Shown here in pieces: positions 33,654-45,440 of a DNA stretch of 64,000 bases. The stretch covers positions 3,146,932-3,210,931 of the forward strand of contig KZ107839.1 in assembly GCA_002116315.1 (NCBI GenBank). The letters run 5' to 3'. Made by a program: the position numbers and the translations under genes. Numbering within the stretch: position 1 is the stretch's first letter; the number at the start of each line of letters is the position of its first letter. Under the pieces are notes generated by a model. The model made no database searches and was not told the origin of the DNA. It saw nothing but the letters and a program-made list of their open reading frames with translations. Source of the DNA: Epicoccum nigrum. Lineage: Eukaryota > Ascomycota > Dothideomycetes > Pleosporales > Didymellaceae.

Positions 33654-36600
33654 ATGCGCCCGTCCCCGCCGACAGGGCGAAAACCCGGACGCGGCCATAC
33701 CGTCTCCGGACCCAGCATCGCGAACCCACAAACCTTGGAACATGTCGACTTAGTGGATGACGGATCAGAGGGTATAGCAGTAGCAGCAGGACCACAATCG
33801 TGGACCGAGACCACGAGGAGTGGCGAGGAAGGGCATGCGCATGTGCCTGTGCCTGTGCCATTGCAGCGGTCCGCAACAACACACCGCCAACCCAGCACCA
33901 TGACGAGCAACGAGACGCTCCTCGCGCTGGGCCCGTCGGCAAAGGACATCACGTCGGACAGCATGGTGGAAGGGCACAACACCAGGCGAACGCTGCGCCT
34001 GCGCAATCCCTGGGCCTGCTCGTTGTACACTCTAGTCGCAGCGCTACTGGGTTTCGCCGCGCTGTTCCTGATGATGCAGTCCTTCATGACGCGTCAGCTT
34101 GACACCAAAGGCTGCGAAATGTCTTACATGCGCCCCATCTTCCACAAGTTTGATGACTTCGACACCGAACACACCCGCTTTGCCAGCAAATACTCGCTGT
34201 ACCTCTATCGCGAGGGCGGCATCGACGAGGACAGCAAAGTAAGTTATCGTATAACAAAAGTATCTACTCTGCTAATTGGTTCCAGGTCAAAGGCGTCCCG
34301 GTGCTTTTTATCCCTGGAAATGCCGGCAGTTATAAGCAAGTTCGACCGCTCGGGGCCGAAGCAGCATACTACTATCACAATGCTTTGAAGCATGAAGAAG
34401 GCGCAAACCGCGCGGGGAAGAGGCCACTGGACTTCTTCACTGTGGACTTTAATGAGGATTTCACGGCGTTCCACGGTCAAACCCTGCTTGACCAGGCTGA
34501 GTATCTCAATGATGCCATAACATTCATCCTATCCCTATATCATACCCCAGGGCGCTCGATGCGCGACTCGAGTCTGCCCGATCCAACGTCTGTTGTTATT
34601 CTTGGCCACTCAATGGGAGGCATGGTTGCTCGTACCATGCTAACCATGCCCAACTACCAATCCAACTCCATCAATACCATCGTCACGCTCGCAGCACCCC
34701 ATGCCAGGCCCCCTGTATCATTTGACGGCGATATAGTGCGGCTTTACAGAGGCGTAAACCATTACTGGCGGCACGCTTACTCGCAAAAGTGGGCCATTGA
34801 CAATCCACTTTGGCACGTCACACTCATATCTATCGCTGGCGGAGGGCTTGATACAGTGGTTTCTTCAGACTACGCCAGCATCGCCTCGTTGGTACCTGAG
34901 ACCCACGGTTTCACCGTATTTACTTCTTCAATGCCCTATGTTTGGACTGGTATGGATCATTTGGCCATCACATGGTGCGATCAAGAGAGGAAGAGCGTCG
35001 TGCGCGCACTGTACGATATCATAGATGCTTCCAGAGCTACGCAGACAGTACCTCGAGCCGAACGTATGCGAGGGTTCAAGAGGCAGTTCTTGACAGGCTT
35101 GGAAGACATTGCGGAGAAATCATTACCACACAAGGAAGCGAGAACGCTTTTGACGCTAGATGACCACAGCGCAGTAATATCAGAGGGCAAAAAGCTGGTG
35201 CTGCGAAGCCTTGGGAAGTCGCCTCAGAAACCCAAAGCGTACCTTCTTCCCATACCTCCCCAGGATGAGCAACGCATGAAACGATTTAGTCTTTTGACTA
35301 ACGAAAAGCTGGATAATGTCGGCGAGAACGGAAAACTTGAGGTACTAGTTTGCAGCGTTCACATTCACCAGACTGGGCAGTCTGCAGCGCTGTTCTCCAT
35401 GAACATGGATCTGTCTGGTGACAGCTCTGGTACTACCCGACTGGCATGCAAGAATGTTGCATCAGATGTCATTGCGCTTCCAGAGTCTACGCGGCAGTCC
35501 AATTTCCCCTTCAAGACAGATCAACGACCGTTTTCGTACCTTCAGTATGACCTCAAGGACATGACAGAACATCACTTTGTCGCTGTTGTCGATAAATCTG
35601 GGGAGCGCGGTACCGGCTGGGTCGTTGCTGGGTTCAGCAATGTGTCTGACTCTGTACACCACGTCAATATGGGTTTGCAACGCGTTTTCACTACTGGGTT
35701 GAATTTGCGACTTCCCGCGCGGCGCGCTCTAACTATGGACATCAAGGTTCCGGCCTTACACTCCGCTCTCCTGGCGTACAACGTCCATGTTGGCAAACAG
35801 TCGTGCGATCGTGGCGAATTATTTGCACCCTTGCTGCGCCAATACATCACTGATGTGCATGAGAGCAAGTTCTTTGTCAATGTCAGAGACGCGAATCTGA
35901 ACCTCCACGGTGTTTCTCCTTACATGCCACCAGCATTGTTTCCTAAGCAAACAGCGAGCGGGCTATCATTGCAGATCTGGTCTGATCCAACTTGCGATAG
36001 TGCTGTGGAAATTAATCTACGGTTGGACGTGCTTGGGAGTGTCGGGAAGCTGTGGATGCGCTATCGCATTGTTTTCGCAGCTTTCCCTTTACTCATCGTG
36101 GCTTTGGTCATCCGTCAGCAGTTTCGGGTATATGATGAGACTGGTGTTTTCATGAGCTTCGCAAATGGATTCAATGAATGTCTCTGTTCATCATTGCCGC
36201 TTGCGTTGGCTGCGCTGACGTTTCTCTCAATTGCTTTAGCTGGCGCACGCAGCCAGACCTACAAGCACTGGCCACTACACGCGGTGGCAAGTAATACGAC
36301 CACAGTCCTGGACGATGCTAGCCACGAGCTGCTGCTTGGATCGGATGACACATTTTTCTGGTTTCTGGTGCCTCTTTTTGGGCTCATGTGTATTGGGATA
36401 TGTGTTGCTCTGAACTACGTCACACTCCTGATCACCTCCACCATCGCCATGATCTATGCGCTGGTCAGCTCAGCAGCTCTCCGTAATGAGGACGGCCACA
36501 GAACACCAGGAGCATTCGCGGTAACCTCGACTCGGCAGCGGACCATCACAACCCTGGTCCTATTGACTCTCGTCTCAACTGTTATTCCATATCATTTTGC

Positions 36601-37117
36601 TTATATGGTGCTTTGTCTTGTCCAGCTAGCCACATGCATCCGGGGTCTCAAACTCGCAAAGGAGACCCATTTGGACACGAATTACAATTTCTTCAACTAC
36701 GCGCACTCAATCCTCATCTTAATGATCTGGATCCTACCAATCAACCTTCCGGTCCTTGTCGTCTGGGTGCGAAATCTCGCTGTTCATTGGTGGACGCCGT
36801 TTTCGTCCCATCACAATATCCTGTCGATTATGCCGTTCATCTTCCTCGTCGAAACCCTTAGCACTGGTCGCATGGTGCCGCGTGTACAGTCTCGATACTC
36901 ATTCTTCACCAATGTCTTCCTTTTCTCAATCGCTGCGTATGCTGCTGTCTACGGCGTCACCTACGCATACGTACTGCACCATCTAGCCAACATACTGTGT
37001 GCATGGCTCGTCGCGATACATTTTGACATGCAGAATATCACAACAAGAAAGGCTCTGGGTTGGTTGCAGATAGCTGAGCCTATACGAACTGGCCCTCATA
37101 CCAAGAAACGACCGTGA
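33654..37117 (+). CDS. BST1: GPI inositol-deacylase (Bst1/PGAP1 family)
   Basis: This ER membrane lipase removes the inositol acyl chain from GPI anchors and so aids ER exit and quality control of GPI proteins. The model has two exons, 33654-34238 and 34286-37117, with a 47-bp intron (GTAAGT…CAG), giving 1138 aa. An N-terminal membrane anchor (about residues 120-140, LYTLVAALLGFAALFLMM) is followed by VPVLFIPGNAGSYKQVR and the lipase motif GHSMGG with catalytic Ser at about 304, which is diagnostic of PGAP1-like proteins. The C-terminal half contains several membrane segments. The start chosen is the first ATG after an in-frame TAG. The ATG at 33900 (MTSNETLL) is an alternative that would drop 82 residues. 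Confidence 0.93.
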
Positions 37118-39347
37118 TCAACGCTCGATTAATTTGCGTTGGCCTGCACTTTTCCTTTCTGCATTTCTGCTTACTGCGATTACCCCGCGCTTCTTGCGCA
37201 CCGTTTGGATATTGGCGTTCGTTGGCGTTGCACTGACTGTTGAGCATTTCCAATCGGCTTTTAGACGTAGCCTTCGGGTGGTGTTGGATCCACATAAGAG
37301 CTTGCATACTGGCGCGTTGTGCATATCCACCCTTGGTGCATCTTACTCGGAGGACATTGACAGAGCTCACAGGCCTCCAAGAGCAGTGTTGTGAGGGTGT
37401 TAAAGGCCTGGAGCCAAATGACGTGTACGACTATAGAGCATATTGTCTAATCAATTTCCATGTCGCAATGATGAATGCTTTGCTGAAAGAGCATGTCATG
37501 TGTTGACTCGCTGTCTGTCATGCGTTTTGCAGGCTGAAATCCGTTATTGAGTGATTGATACCACAGGTCATTCCGTATGTACCACCCCAACACGTCTCAC
37601 AATCGTACCCCTATGTGCACTGATAGTATCCGCCTTTTGCCGAATGTGTGTCGAGGTCGTCAAGTATGAGTCATGCCAGCTCTGCGAAACTGGATGATCT
37701 GTTGTACCTTTTCGTCTCAGTTTCAAGCGGTCGACACATTTAGTGCGAGGTGTTTAAGGACTTTACGATATCATTTGCATTTGATCTAGGTTGAAGCAAA
37801 TATTCACTACATATTTTGAGAGAAGAAGGAGCTTTCAAACTGTTCGCTGTATTCACTCGTTACGTATCCTTAGTCAGATCATCCAGAAGTGCCACGTGAC
37901 TCCACGGGCCTGGTAAGGTGCAGTATATAACGAAATACACTACAGCTATCATGTGTTTTGCCGTCTCATCCCGTAGATCTACTTGTTCACTCTTACGCAC
38001 AGAACTACATGACACAGCCCAGTGTACACGCTTATCAGAGTTCTGCGTTCGAACTGGCCTATGAGATACTCCACCTTGTGGGTTGTTCTCTTCATAATGT
38101 GATTGCTCATGATCATTTGTGCGCATGAGCTCGAGAATTTCATCTGAATTAGTATTGAACGACAGCGTTCGACGCGCGGATAGAACGTAGCGCGCCTCAT
38201 GAGCTTCGTGCAGCTTCCGGAGCTGTTTGAATAAGAGGCCCATTGAGTGATTAACATATATAGTTATTAAGATGGCACAAATTTTGCTTCAAGCGTCTTT
38301 GAGTGATGGTCCGAGTTTGAAGTGTTGGAAACGGACAAAGGAAATCTTTTACCACTACACGAATACCAACATTGTCTGGGTACAGCGTTGCATTGTGTGG
38401 TATGCGACTTTTTTCATTTAGTACAGAGTCGCTGGAAGTATACCACATTTATAATCACGATGTCCCCACATGACAAAGGAGCATACGTCACAGAACATTG
38501 TTCAAGACAGGCTAAGCTGGTAGCTGGTGTAACCAGTGTATCCTTCACAGTCCGCGCAGTGTTTTGTCCACCGGAGCGAACAGCATATGTATATATATAT
38601 ATGTAGCCTTAAAGGGAGTGTAAACTTACACCTCACATGCTGTATTTCTAGGCGACAGCATTCTGCGTATTTTACCCCTTAAAAGTGTGGTGGTTTTTAC
38701 ACATATCTTTACTGTACTGTAACGTGTCCAAATCTCACTCACTATAGGTTCGTAAGCGATGACAGGTCGCTGCTGCTACCGCCTGATTCCACATGCATCT
38801 AATATACATCAAATTTACTGCATATATCTAACAGACTAAAGGTCACAGAAGCGCAGGCGCATCTGTAGAGGGTGTTCATATCTTGAAAGATTTCCGCAAA
38901 TGACGCTGCTACCAGTTCAAATGCTGAGAGCCATCAATGTAAGAATAACTTAATTTATGGACGCTAGGCCCTAGTTTCTTAGGCTTCAATGTTTTGATGG
39001 CGCATTGGGTAAATTTAGAGCGTCTGAGCTTATTCAGCGTAAGGTGGCATATACGTGTAATCACTTATATCCGCAACCAAGTGCACATGTTCGTTGATAT
39101 TAACCACCAAACCAAAATTTAGACGCAATACTGCTTTTATGCACTGTAGCCTAATTGATTGGCGTATATAAGCAGATACCATAAGGAACTTAACAAGTCA
39201 GATAGTGATTGTGATCGTGGGGCATTCCTTGACTACGACTTATGGATAGGGTGGGGTATATCTACGAAAAAGCAATTGTATTGGACTATGAACCGCCTCC
39301 AAGAACCTATTAAAATACAGCTCAGAAGATAATATCATACCATATCT
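37118..39347. other. Long intergenic region
   Basis: It lies between the 3' end of BST1 and the convergent secreted-protein gene. I see no conserved gene. A 127-codon minus-strand frame at 37860-38243 is listed separately as doubtful. A short AT dinucleotide run lies at 38585-38602. Confidence 0.5.
37860..38243 (-). CDS. Doubtful small open reading frame
   Basis: This 127-codon frame starts at ATG 38243 (MGLLFKQLRKLHEAHEARY) and has a TATA-like ATATATAG about 20 bp upstream on the same strand. The N-terminal half is charged and helical in character; the rest has no recognisable domain, signal peptide or repeat. The surrounding 2 kb is non-coding in appearance, so this may be a chance frame. 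Confidence 0.2.
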   Translation of the reverse strand: MGLLFKQLRKLHEAHEARYVLSARRTLSFNTNSDEILELMRTNDHEQSHYEENNPQGGVSHRPVRTQNSDKRVHWAVSCSSVRKSEQVDLRDETAKHMIAVVYFVIYCTLPGPWSHVALLDDLTKDT

Positions 39348-39986
39348 CTACAGTACTTCAAGCGAGCCTTTCTTCACCATACGTGGCGGATTGAACGGTC
39401 GGCATTTGCTCGCCGCGCAGAAGTACTTGTCAGAGCAGCATGGCAGATTGCCGTTATAGCCACATGTCGCTGATATTTTGTCAGTACATGAAGACGTTCC
39501 TCCTCCAGATCTCATTTTCTACTCACCATATAAGCCATTACAAGTAGGCGGTGGAACCTCCACCGGGCTTCCCAATTTTCCATCAGTACATGTGTACTCT
39601 CGCGGATTGTAGCATGCCGTTGTTGATTGAGAAGTCCCACCGCACGCGAGTGTCGCTTCACCATTCAATACAGGGCAAAGGAAGTTACCACCCCAACAGG
39701 TATAGGTGCCAGGACGATACGGTGCTGTCCCACAGTATTGCACTGCGCTGTCTGGTGTGATGAGCTGCAGCTGCGTGTTGTCGTCGCAGTAGTACGTCCC
39801 AGCATCGTAGCAGGCAAGACCGCAAGTTATCGTGGCCTCGCCGGTGCTGGTTTTTGGACAGAGTTGGGTGCCGAAGCAGGTGTACTTGGAGGGATAGTAG
39901 CGTGCACTGCCACATGACTGAAGGGACTCCGCGAGGATGAAGGGGAGGAGGGTGATGAGCGAGGAGGCTAGGATAGTGAGCTTCAT
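39348..39986 (-). CDS. Small secreted cysteine-rich protein, CBM52-like repeats
   Basis: The model is 193 aa in two exons (39986-39527 and 39469-39348) with a 57-bp intron that has GTGAGT, a CTGAC branch point and CAG. Splicing adds a second cysteine-rich tail (CGYNGNLPCCSDKYFC). Residues 1-19 are a signal peptide (MKLTILASSLITLLPFILA). Then come two repeats of the type CG.A.Y.P..YTC....LCP...GEAT..CG..CY....Y.C, which resembles the fungal carbohydrate-binding family Carb_bind (CBM52) of beta-glucanases. No catalytic domain is present. It is probably an extracellular, cell-wall-associated protein with many disulfides; effector candidates often look like this, but that is inference. Confidence 0.8.
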
Positions 39987-40614
39987 GTTTGGTGTTGATC
40001 AGTGAGGGTTAGGCGCTGGTAAAGATCGTGCTAGTATGTGGCATCTCGGTAGGAAAAAGAAGTTGGTTTATATATTTAAAACTCAATGCCAGATTCCTAG
40101 GTTGTAAGGTACTCCCTGCCATTCTCGCTTTGCATTTACGATCATAATAATAGTCGAGCCCTAATGCATCAGACTCAGATAACCATTTTGGCGGTGCATT
40201 TTCCCCATAGCCCGTACAATCAATGAGTGCCAAGTCGATAGTCCACCTGTAGATCCTCGGGTGAGCTGACCGGTCGTGTTGCATGTTGCGTAGAACCCGT
40301 ATATGTGATGTCAAGCCGTCGAGTATCTTTACTCACTTTGGAATCGTTCCTTATTAAGATTTCAAACGTCGGAATCTATAAATGGCAATTGTAAAAGCTG
40401 AATGTGGGCTGTATACAAATGTATGACGATCCTACAGTACAGAGTAGCTCTGTCTGATGGGCTCGTGACAGCTTCAGCCGTGTCAGCCGCACGGTCTCAG
40501 ACACACGGCTAATCCGATTGGTAGTTCGAAAGGTACTTGTTGCCAAAATTGGAACCACAACGCTAACGATTGACATTTACTTTGACTTTCGCCTGCAACC
40601 ATAGTATGTCACAA
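39987..40614. other. Intergenic, upstream of the secreted protein and downstream of the K+ channel
   Basis: Apart from the TATA-like element I see no gene here. Short frames in both strands lack domains. Confidence 0.45.
40067..40074 (-). promoter_or_regulatory. TATA box of the secreted cysteine-rich gene
   Basis: TATATAAA on the minus strand lies about 80-90 bp upstream of the ATG at 39986, a good distance for a fungal core promoter with a short leader. Confidence 0.4.
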
Positions 40615-43131
40615 TCATTGGCATAGCCTTTGTTTGTCTGAGCTCGTGTTAGGCGCATTATCGCTACACACTTCCGATGTGGGCATTGGAAGCGGCACCT
40701 CCATTCGTCCAACCACGGCCAGGTTGCTGTGATCCCATGCCATCTCTTTTCTCCTTTCTAAGCGAATGAGACTCTCGACCAAACGCTCAAGAAGCCACTC
40801 GCTTTCAGTTATACCAGCGACCATAGGACTATGCTCTCCCAACCAATCCCAGTTTACGAGGCCTTCTTCGTTTTCGGTGACGTTTGTAAGCGTGGTTCCG
40901 AGCAGGTTATTAAGCCGCTTGGGTGTCGTGTACCTGATCAATCGGGTAAATTCAACCCATTCTTCATAGGAATAACGTTTTGAATTTTCGAGACGTAGGT
41001 CAAAGGATACTTTCTTGATGCTCATAGCGATTTTGCGGGACAAAGAGGCTGGTGTGGGTGCTTGAGTGAGATCTGTTTCCGCTTCCTCGGCCAGGCTTGA
41101 GATGTTAGGGGCCAACATTTGTATCTCATCGACAGCAACCTCAACTTCTTCGTCAGCATTGGTTTCACGATTAGCATCCAAATTTGCCGTATCAAACCCT
41201 ACTTTGACGCGCTTTCTGGCCCTATGGTCCTCGATACGTTGCTGTAGCCAGGGACTATGATCTTTCCATCGTTGCCAAATCCCTTGTTTGGGAAGAACAG
41301 TGAAGTCTGCCACGACATTACTCCATTGCTTGAACTTTGCAACTACCGTGTCCCCCAAATCGGAAACGAGAATTGTCATAGTTGGAACTGAAATCAGGCT
41401 CCAGATGACAAAAAAGCAGCGCCCAGGATTGGTTTTGGGAGATAAGTCGCCGTAGCCGATGGTAAGGAGCGATATGTAGCTAATATATGAGTCAGTAGGC
41501 GCAGAGAGCTACAGCCAGGAGGTGGGGGATTCTTCACGCAAAGTTTACAATACATACCAAAAGTATAAAGCTTGAAAATACGTCATTCCTTGGACGTTCT
41601 TTTCTGTTTGCCAAAATACGACAGCCCCAACACACCATAGTATTAAGAAGGTGGTGACCGACCAAAATAGTGCCATCCACCTCTTGAACTTCTTACTATC
41701 AGCCTGGATCCTACGCATGGCATCAAAGCGATCTTTCTCCTCTTTCAAAAGCATCAAACGTGGTCTGCGGTGGTCTAGTCTCTGTGGTATACTGAAGGTA
41801 CGAGAGCGGACTTGATCACCCGGAGCGGTCTCGTGCACAGCATTGCGGAATGGCCGTGGCTCCAAGGGTGCGCTAATTCTCAGCTTGCCAAACGTACTAC
41901 GTTTCTTAAAGTGACTTTGGCGATCCTGGTAGTCATCGTAGTTTGTTACAGTCACTTGTAGCACCTGCTCGCGTCTACGCCTGAGATCTTTCTGGACGAT
42001 ATTATCTTCGCCTAACTCTTGGGCCGCTCGATAAAGGGACGACACAATCAGCGCAAGCGTGACTATACCGCCTACAGAGTACGGAAAGAGCAATCCTCGG
42101 CCCAAATCTGTGGTGGCTACGAGATCACCAAACCCTGGGATGTCAGTATCTCAGGACAAAATCAGGTGGGAGTTTGCTGACGTACCTACAGTAAGAATTG
42201 TGACGTAACAACTGGCACTATATTAGCTGGGCTGGTTCGGAACATCTGGTGTAACTTACAAGTACATTGCATTTGGGAACGTCCACTGTCTATCTCCAGC
42301 AGCAGTCTGTATCCGCGAATATGTGGCTGCTCCGCCAGCGATCCAGATGAAGAAAAACATGGTCTGTAAGATAAGTGTACGCTGGCTATCGCTCAGAGCG
42401 AAATGATCTGGATAGTGGCCGAGGTAATAGCCAAGCATATTGACCATTAGAAGCATCGAACAGAGAAAGTAAAACACCGCGGCAGCAACTGCGTACCAAT
42501 ACCCCTGAGTGTAGCCTTCAAATGGTCTATCTGGCGGTGCGTATATCTCCATGCAAGCCGTAATTGCTGTCAACAGCCCAGAGCTGATGTACCACAATAC
42601 TATTGTTGCAGGGAGTGCGATGACATAGCGAATCTTTTGCGTAAAGTTGAAAAGCAAGAAGACGTTTCCAAGGAAGCCACAGATCAAGGATACTACATTC
42701 AGCCAATAACACCATCGTGGATCCGTATATGGCACCCCGTCGAGATCCGATACGAAGCTTCCATTGATGTAGTTGCTTTGTCGCCAACTGGTGACGAGTG
42801 CCGCGATTGAAGAGACATTTGCAAGAGGCCCAAGTGTTGCTGCAAGTAGAGGGATACCGGTGGAGGCGAACCACCAGCTGGTGTCAGAGCCGTCAGTCCA
42901 TCTCTTCCACAATTTCCAGGGGCGCCGACTCTGCTTCCCTTTGTGGAGTCTCACAGCAACGTTTGGCTGCTGACAGAGGTGCTGTAGCTGTTGCGGTTCG
43001 GTAGCTTCACGGCTTGCGGGAGTGTGCGGCTTCTCCGTCCCAGCCTCGTTGTCCGGCAGCACTGCAGACATGCCTGGACAAAAAGCTTGGACATGACACA
43101 AGAAGTCGTCGAGGTCCTTACAAATATTCAA
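40615..43131 (-). CDS. TOK1: TOK-type outward-rectifier potassium channel
   Basis: This plasma-membrane channel of the fungal two-pore, eight-TM type lets K+ out on depolarisation. The 781-aa model has four exons: 43131-42260, 42217-42186, 42134-41558 and 41479-40615. All junctions are GT..AG and keep the frame. Six membrane segments precede the first pore. The first selectivity filter (TVGFGD, about residues 300-305) comes from a 32-nt microexon and its junction. The second (TIGYGD, about 500-505) begins exon 4, within YFCYISLLTIGYGDLSP. A long cytosolic C-terminus of about 240 residues follows. The gene reads leftward, as does ETF-alpha upstream of it. Confidence 0.92.
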
Positions 43132-43675
43132 TGCCAGGGTCGATTCGGTCTTACACGATTCATTGTTGGGCGAATCTGACGCGGGAGACTGTGCGAGACG
43201 ATAGCCAGAGAGACCATGGGGCGAGGGCCGAGAAAGAGAGCCGGGAGGTTTTTAACAGATCATTACTTTGGTTTGGAACCTCTTTTGGAGCAGCTGATTA
43301 ATCAACGCGAGACGGCAGCGTAATTGATAATGGTGAAAGTGGCTGAGGAACGGTGGTGAGGCAATCATTCCAGAATTGTAAATATTGGGAGCAGAGGGTT
43401 CAAAGCCTGCTGAGCGATCGGAATACACTCCTCTAGTCGTTCTCAGCGTTCGACCGTTCGACCTCAAGTCAGCTGTGCAGGGAAGCCGCGCTCAACAACA
43501 ACGCCACTAGCCTAACGCGCCACAGGCAGCTTTGTGGGCATGACGAGATGACAGCTGAGAAGCTAGGCATTCGGCAGAGCATGACAGCGGGGTGCACGTC
43601 AAGGATTCAAACGGAATCTTTTACATTTACATTTGAATGTACACAGAATCTAGGTATCAACGATCGACATCATAG
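43132..43675. other. Intergenic between TOK channel start and ETF-alpha end
   Basis: Both neighbours read leftward, so this holds the TOK promoter and the ETF-alpha 3' end. No gene is seen. Confidence 0.45.
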
Positions 43676-44863
43676 CTACTGCTTCAGCTTCTCAGTCAAC
43701 TCTGGCACTTTCTCGAACAGATCGCCCACTAGGCCGACATCTGCGACCTGGAAGATTGGCGCATCGGCATCCTTGTTGATGGCGGCAATGACCTTGCTGT
43801 CCTTCATGCCAGCCAAGTGCTGGATAGCACCGGAGATACCAGCGCAGAGATACAGCTGAGGTGCGACGTTCTTTCCTGTCTGTCCGACCTGCAAGCTGTT
43901 GTCTGCAAAGCCACTGTCGACAGCAGCTCGCGAGGCGCCGATGGCAGCGCCCAGCGCATCGGCCAGAGGGGGCATCAGCCTATCAAACTCCTCCTTGGAC
44001 TTGAGTCCACGTCCACCCGAGACGACCTTGCTGGCTGAGCCCAGGTCGGGACGGTCCGACTTGGCAAGGTCCTCAGACACCCACTCTGTCGGCGATTCAG
44101 CCTTAGGATCTGTACCTTCCTCGACTGTGGCCGAGCCGCCTTCGGTCTCGGGGGCAGGGAAGGCGGTGCCGCGGACGGTGACGACCTTGGTGCTGTCGCT
44201 GGACTGGACGGTCATGATGGCGTTTCCGGCGTATATGGGGCGAACGAAGACTGCGGCTATGTCAGCGCTGAGGTTGCGGTTGCGGTTGCGGTTGCGGTTG
44301 CGGTTGTAGTTGCAGTTGCAGTCGAATGGTGCTGCACTCACCGTCCTCGCTCTCGATCTCGGTGATGTCGGAAATCTGCTGGACGTCGAGCATGGCGGCG
44401 ACGCGAGGCATCAGGTTCTTGCCAAAGGCCGAGTGCCCCGTCAGGACGTGTGTGTAGCCTCCTTTCTTGATGTTCTCGACCAGCAGCGGTGCCCAGTTCT
44501 CGGCAAGGCCCTGCAGTGTCCGTTAATTTCTGTACCTAAACTCGTCTCTTGCCCGTCCACGGTCCTGACCTTATCGTATGCCGCATTATCGACGTAGATG
44601 ACCTTCTCGATGCCTTTTGCCTTGCCGGCCTCCTCTGCGATGGTCTTGCCCCCGCTTCCAGCGACGAATGCTGTGATGGAGCCGCCGAGCTTGGTTCCGG
44701 CGGTGATGGCGGCGAGCGAGGCAATGTTGAGCTTGCCTTCCTTTGCCTCGAGGACGGCGAGTGTCGACGCCAGCCTCGACCAGGCCGTCTGCGACTGTGT
44801 GTGACAAAGCTGTGTCTGTGTGCGCAGAGAGCGCAGCACCGAAGTGCGGGCGGCGGCGAACAT
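43676..44863 (-). CDS. Electron transfer flavoprotein, alpha subunit (mitochondrial)
   Basis: ETF takes electrons from acyl-CoA and related dehydrogenases in the mitochondrial matrix and passes them to ETF-ubiquinone oxidoreductase. The 345-aa model has three exons: 44863-44570, 44510-44342 and 44250-43676. The N-terminus is an Arg/Ser-rich mitochondrial presequence (MFAAARTSVLRSLRTQ). The middle shows GGYTHVLTGHSAFGKNLMPR. The C-terminal FAD domain has SGGRGLKSKEEF, QVGQTGKNVAPQLY, GISGAIQHLAGM and INKDADAPIF, the standard ETF-alpha signature. The length suits the family. The first intron uses an uncommon GTCAGG donor, and the second contains a hexamer repeat. Yeast name AIM45; I leave the symbol open. 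Confidence 0.94.
44272..44319. repeat. GGTTGC hexanucleotide microsatellite in ETF-alpha intron 2
   Basis: Eight 6-bp units: five perfect GGTTGC, then GGTTGT and two AGTTGC. It lies wholly inside the second intron of the ETF-alpha gene, so length change would not alter the protein. Confidence 0.9.
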
Positions 44864-45440
44864 GACGGGCAGGCGCGGTGCTGTGCGATGGGTGATGTGA
44901 TGCGAGGCGGGCGGCGGGCTACGGGCTAGGTGCTGGCTTTCTCGTGTGCAATTGCTGCTCCGGTATGGCGCGTGGGTATTCTGGTCGGCAGGCAGCGCTG
45001 GAAGGTCCCAAAGTGCAATGCTCGCGGCGGAGAGGGCAATGGCAATGACCTCGGCCTAGCAAACGCAAGGCTCGCACTCGCTCCGTCGACCGGCGCTATG
45101 CGATTCGAGCGCCAGCGCCCCAATTCCGATCAGCGCTCAAGCCTCAGCGGACCTCGCAATCACGTGACAGCCATTCCGCGCGACTTGCAGCTGTCGGTCT
45201 GGGCGCTGGAGCATCGCGAGGAACATGGAAGTTTGGACGCGCCATCCACCCATCGCAACTCCCACATCGCCCTCGAACCCCACGTTCATTTGCGGCTGCA
45301 CCACCACCTGCAGACTGCCACACAGCGCGATCCGCGTGTAGAAGCTGCGCGACTCTGCTGCACCCCACGCGACTGCTTCCCTTCGCGCGCTGCAGCGCCT
45401 GCCCACCCCCGACGATACCACGACCTCCTCCATCGCAGCC
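44864..45440. promoter_or_regulatory. Bidirectional promoter region between ETF-alpha and the Swi3-like gene
   Basis: The two genes diverge from this 577-bp GC-rich stretch. A long plus-strand frame across it has skewed composition and no domain, and I do not regard it as a gene. A CACGTGA E-box-like site occurs near 45161. Confidence 0.5.

Noticed and set aside
37134..37394. 86-codon frame with a hydrophobic start right after BST1
   Set aside because: Short, no domain, no clear splice link to BST1; probably 3' UTR.
40615..43131. Reading the channel as two separate genes
   Set aside because: Splicing through the microexon joins both halves in frame and yields both TOK pore filters.
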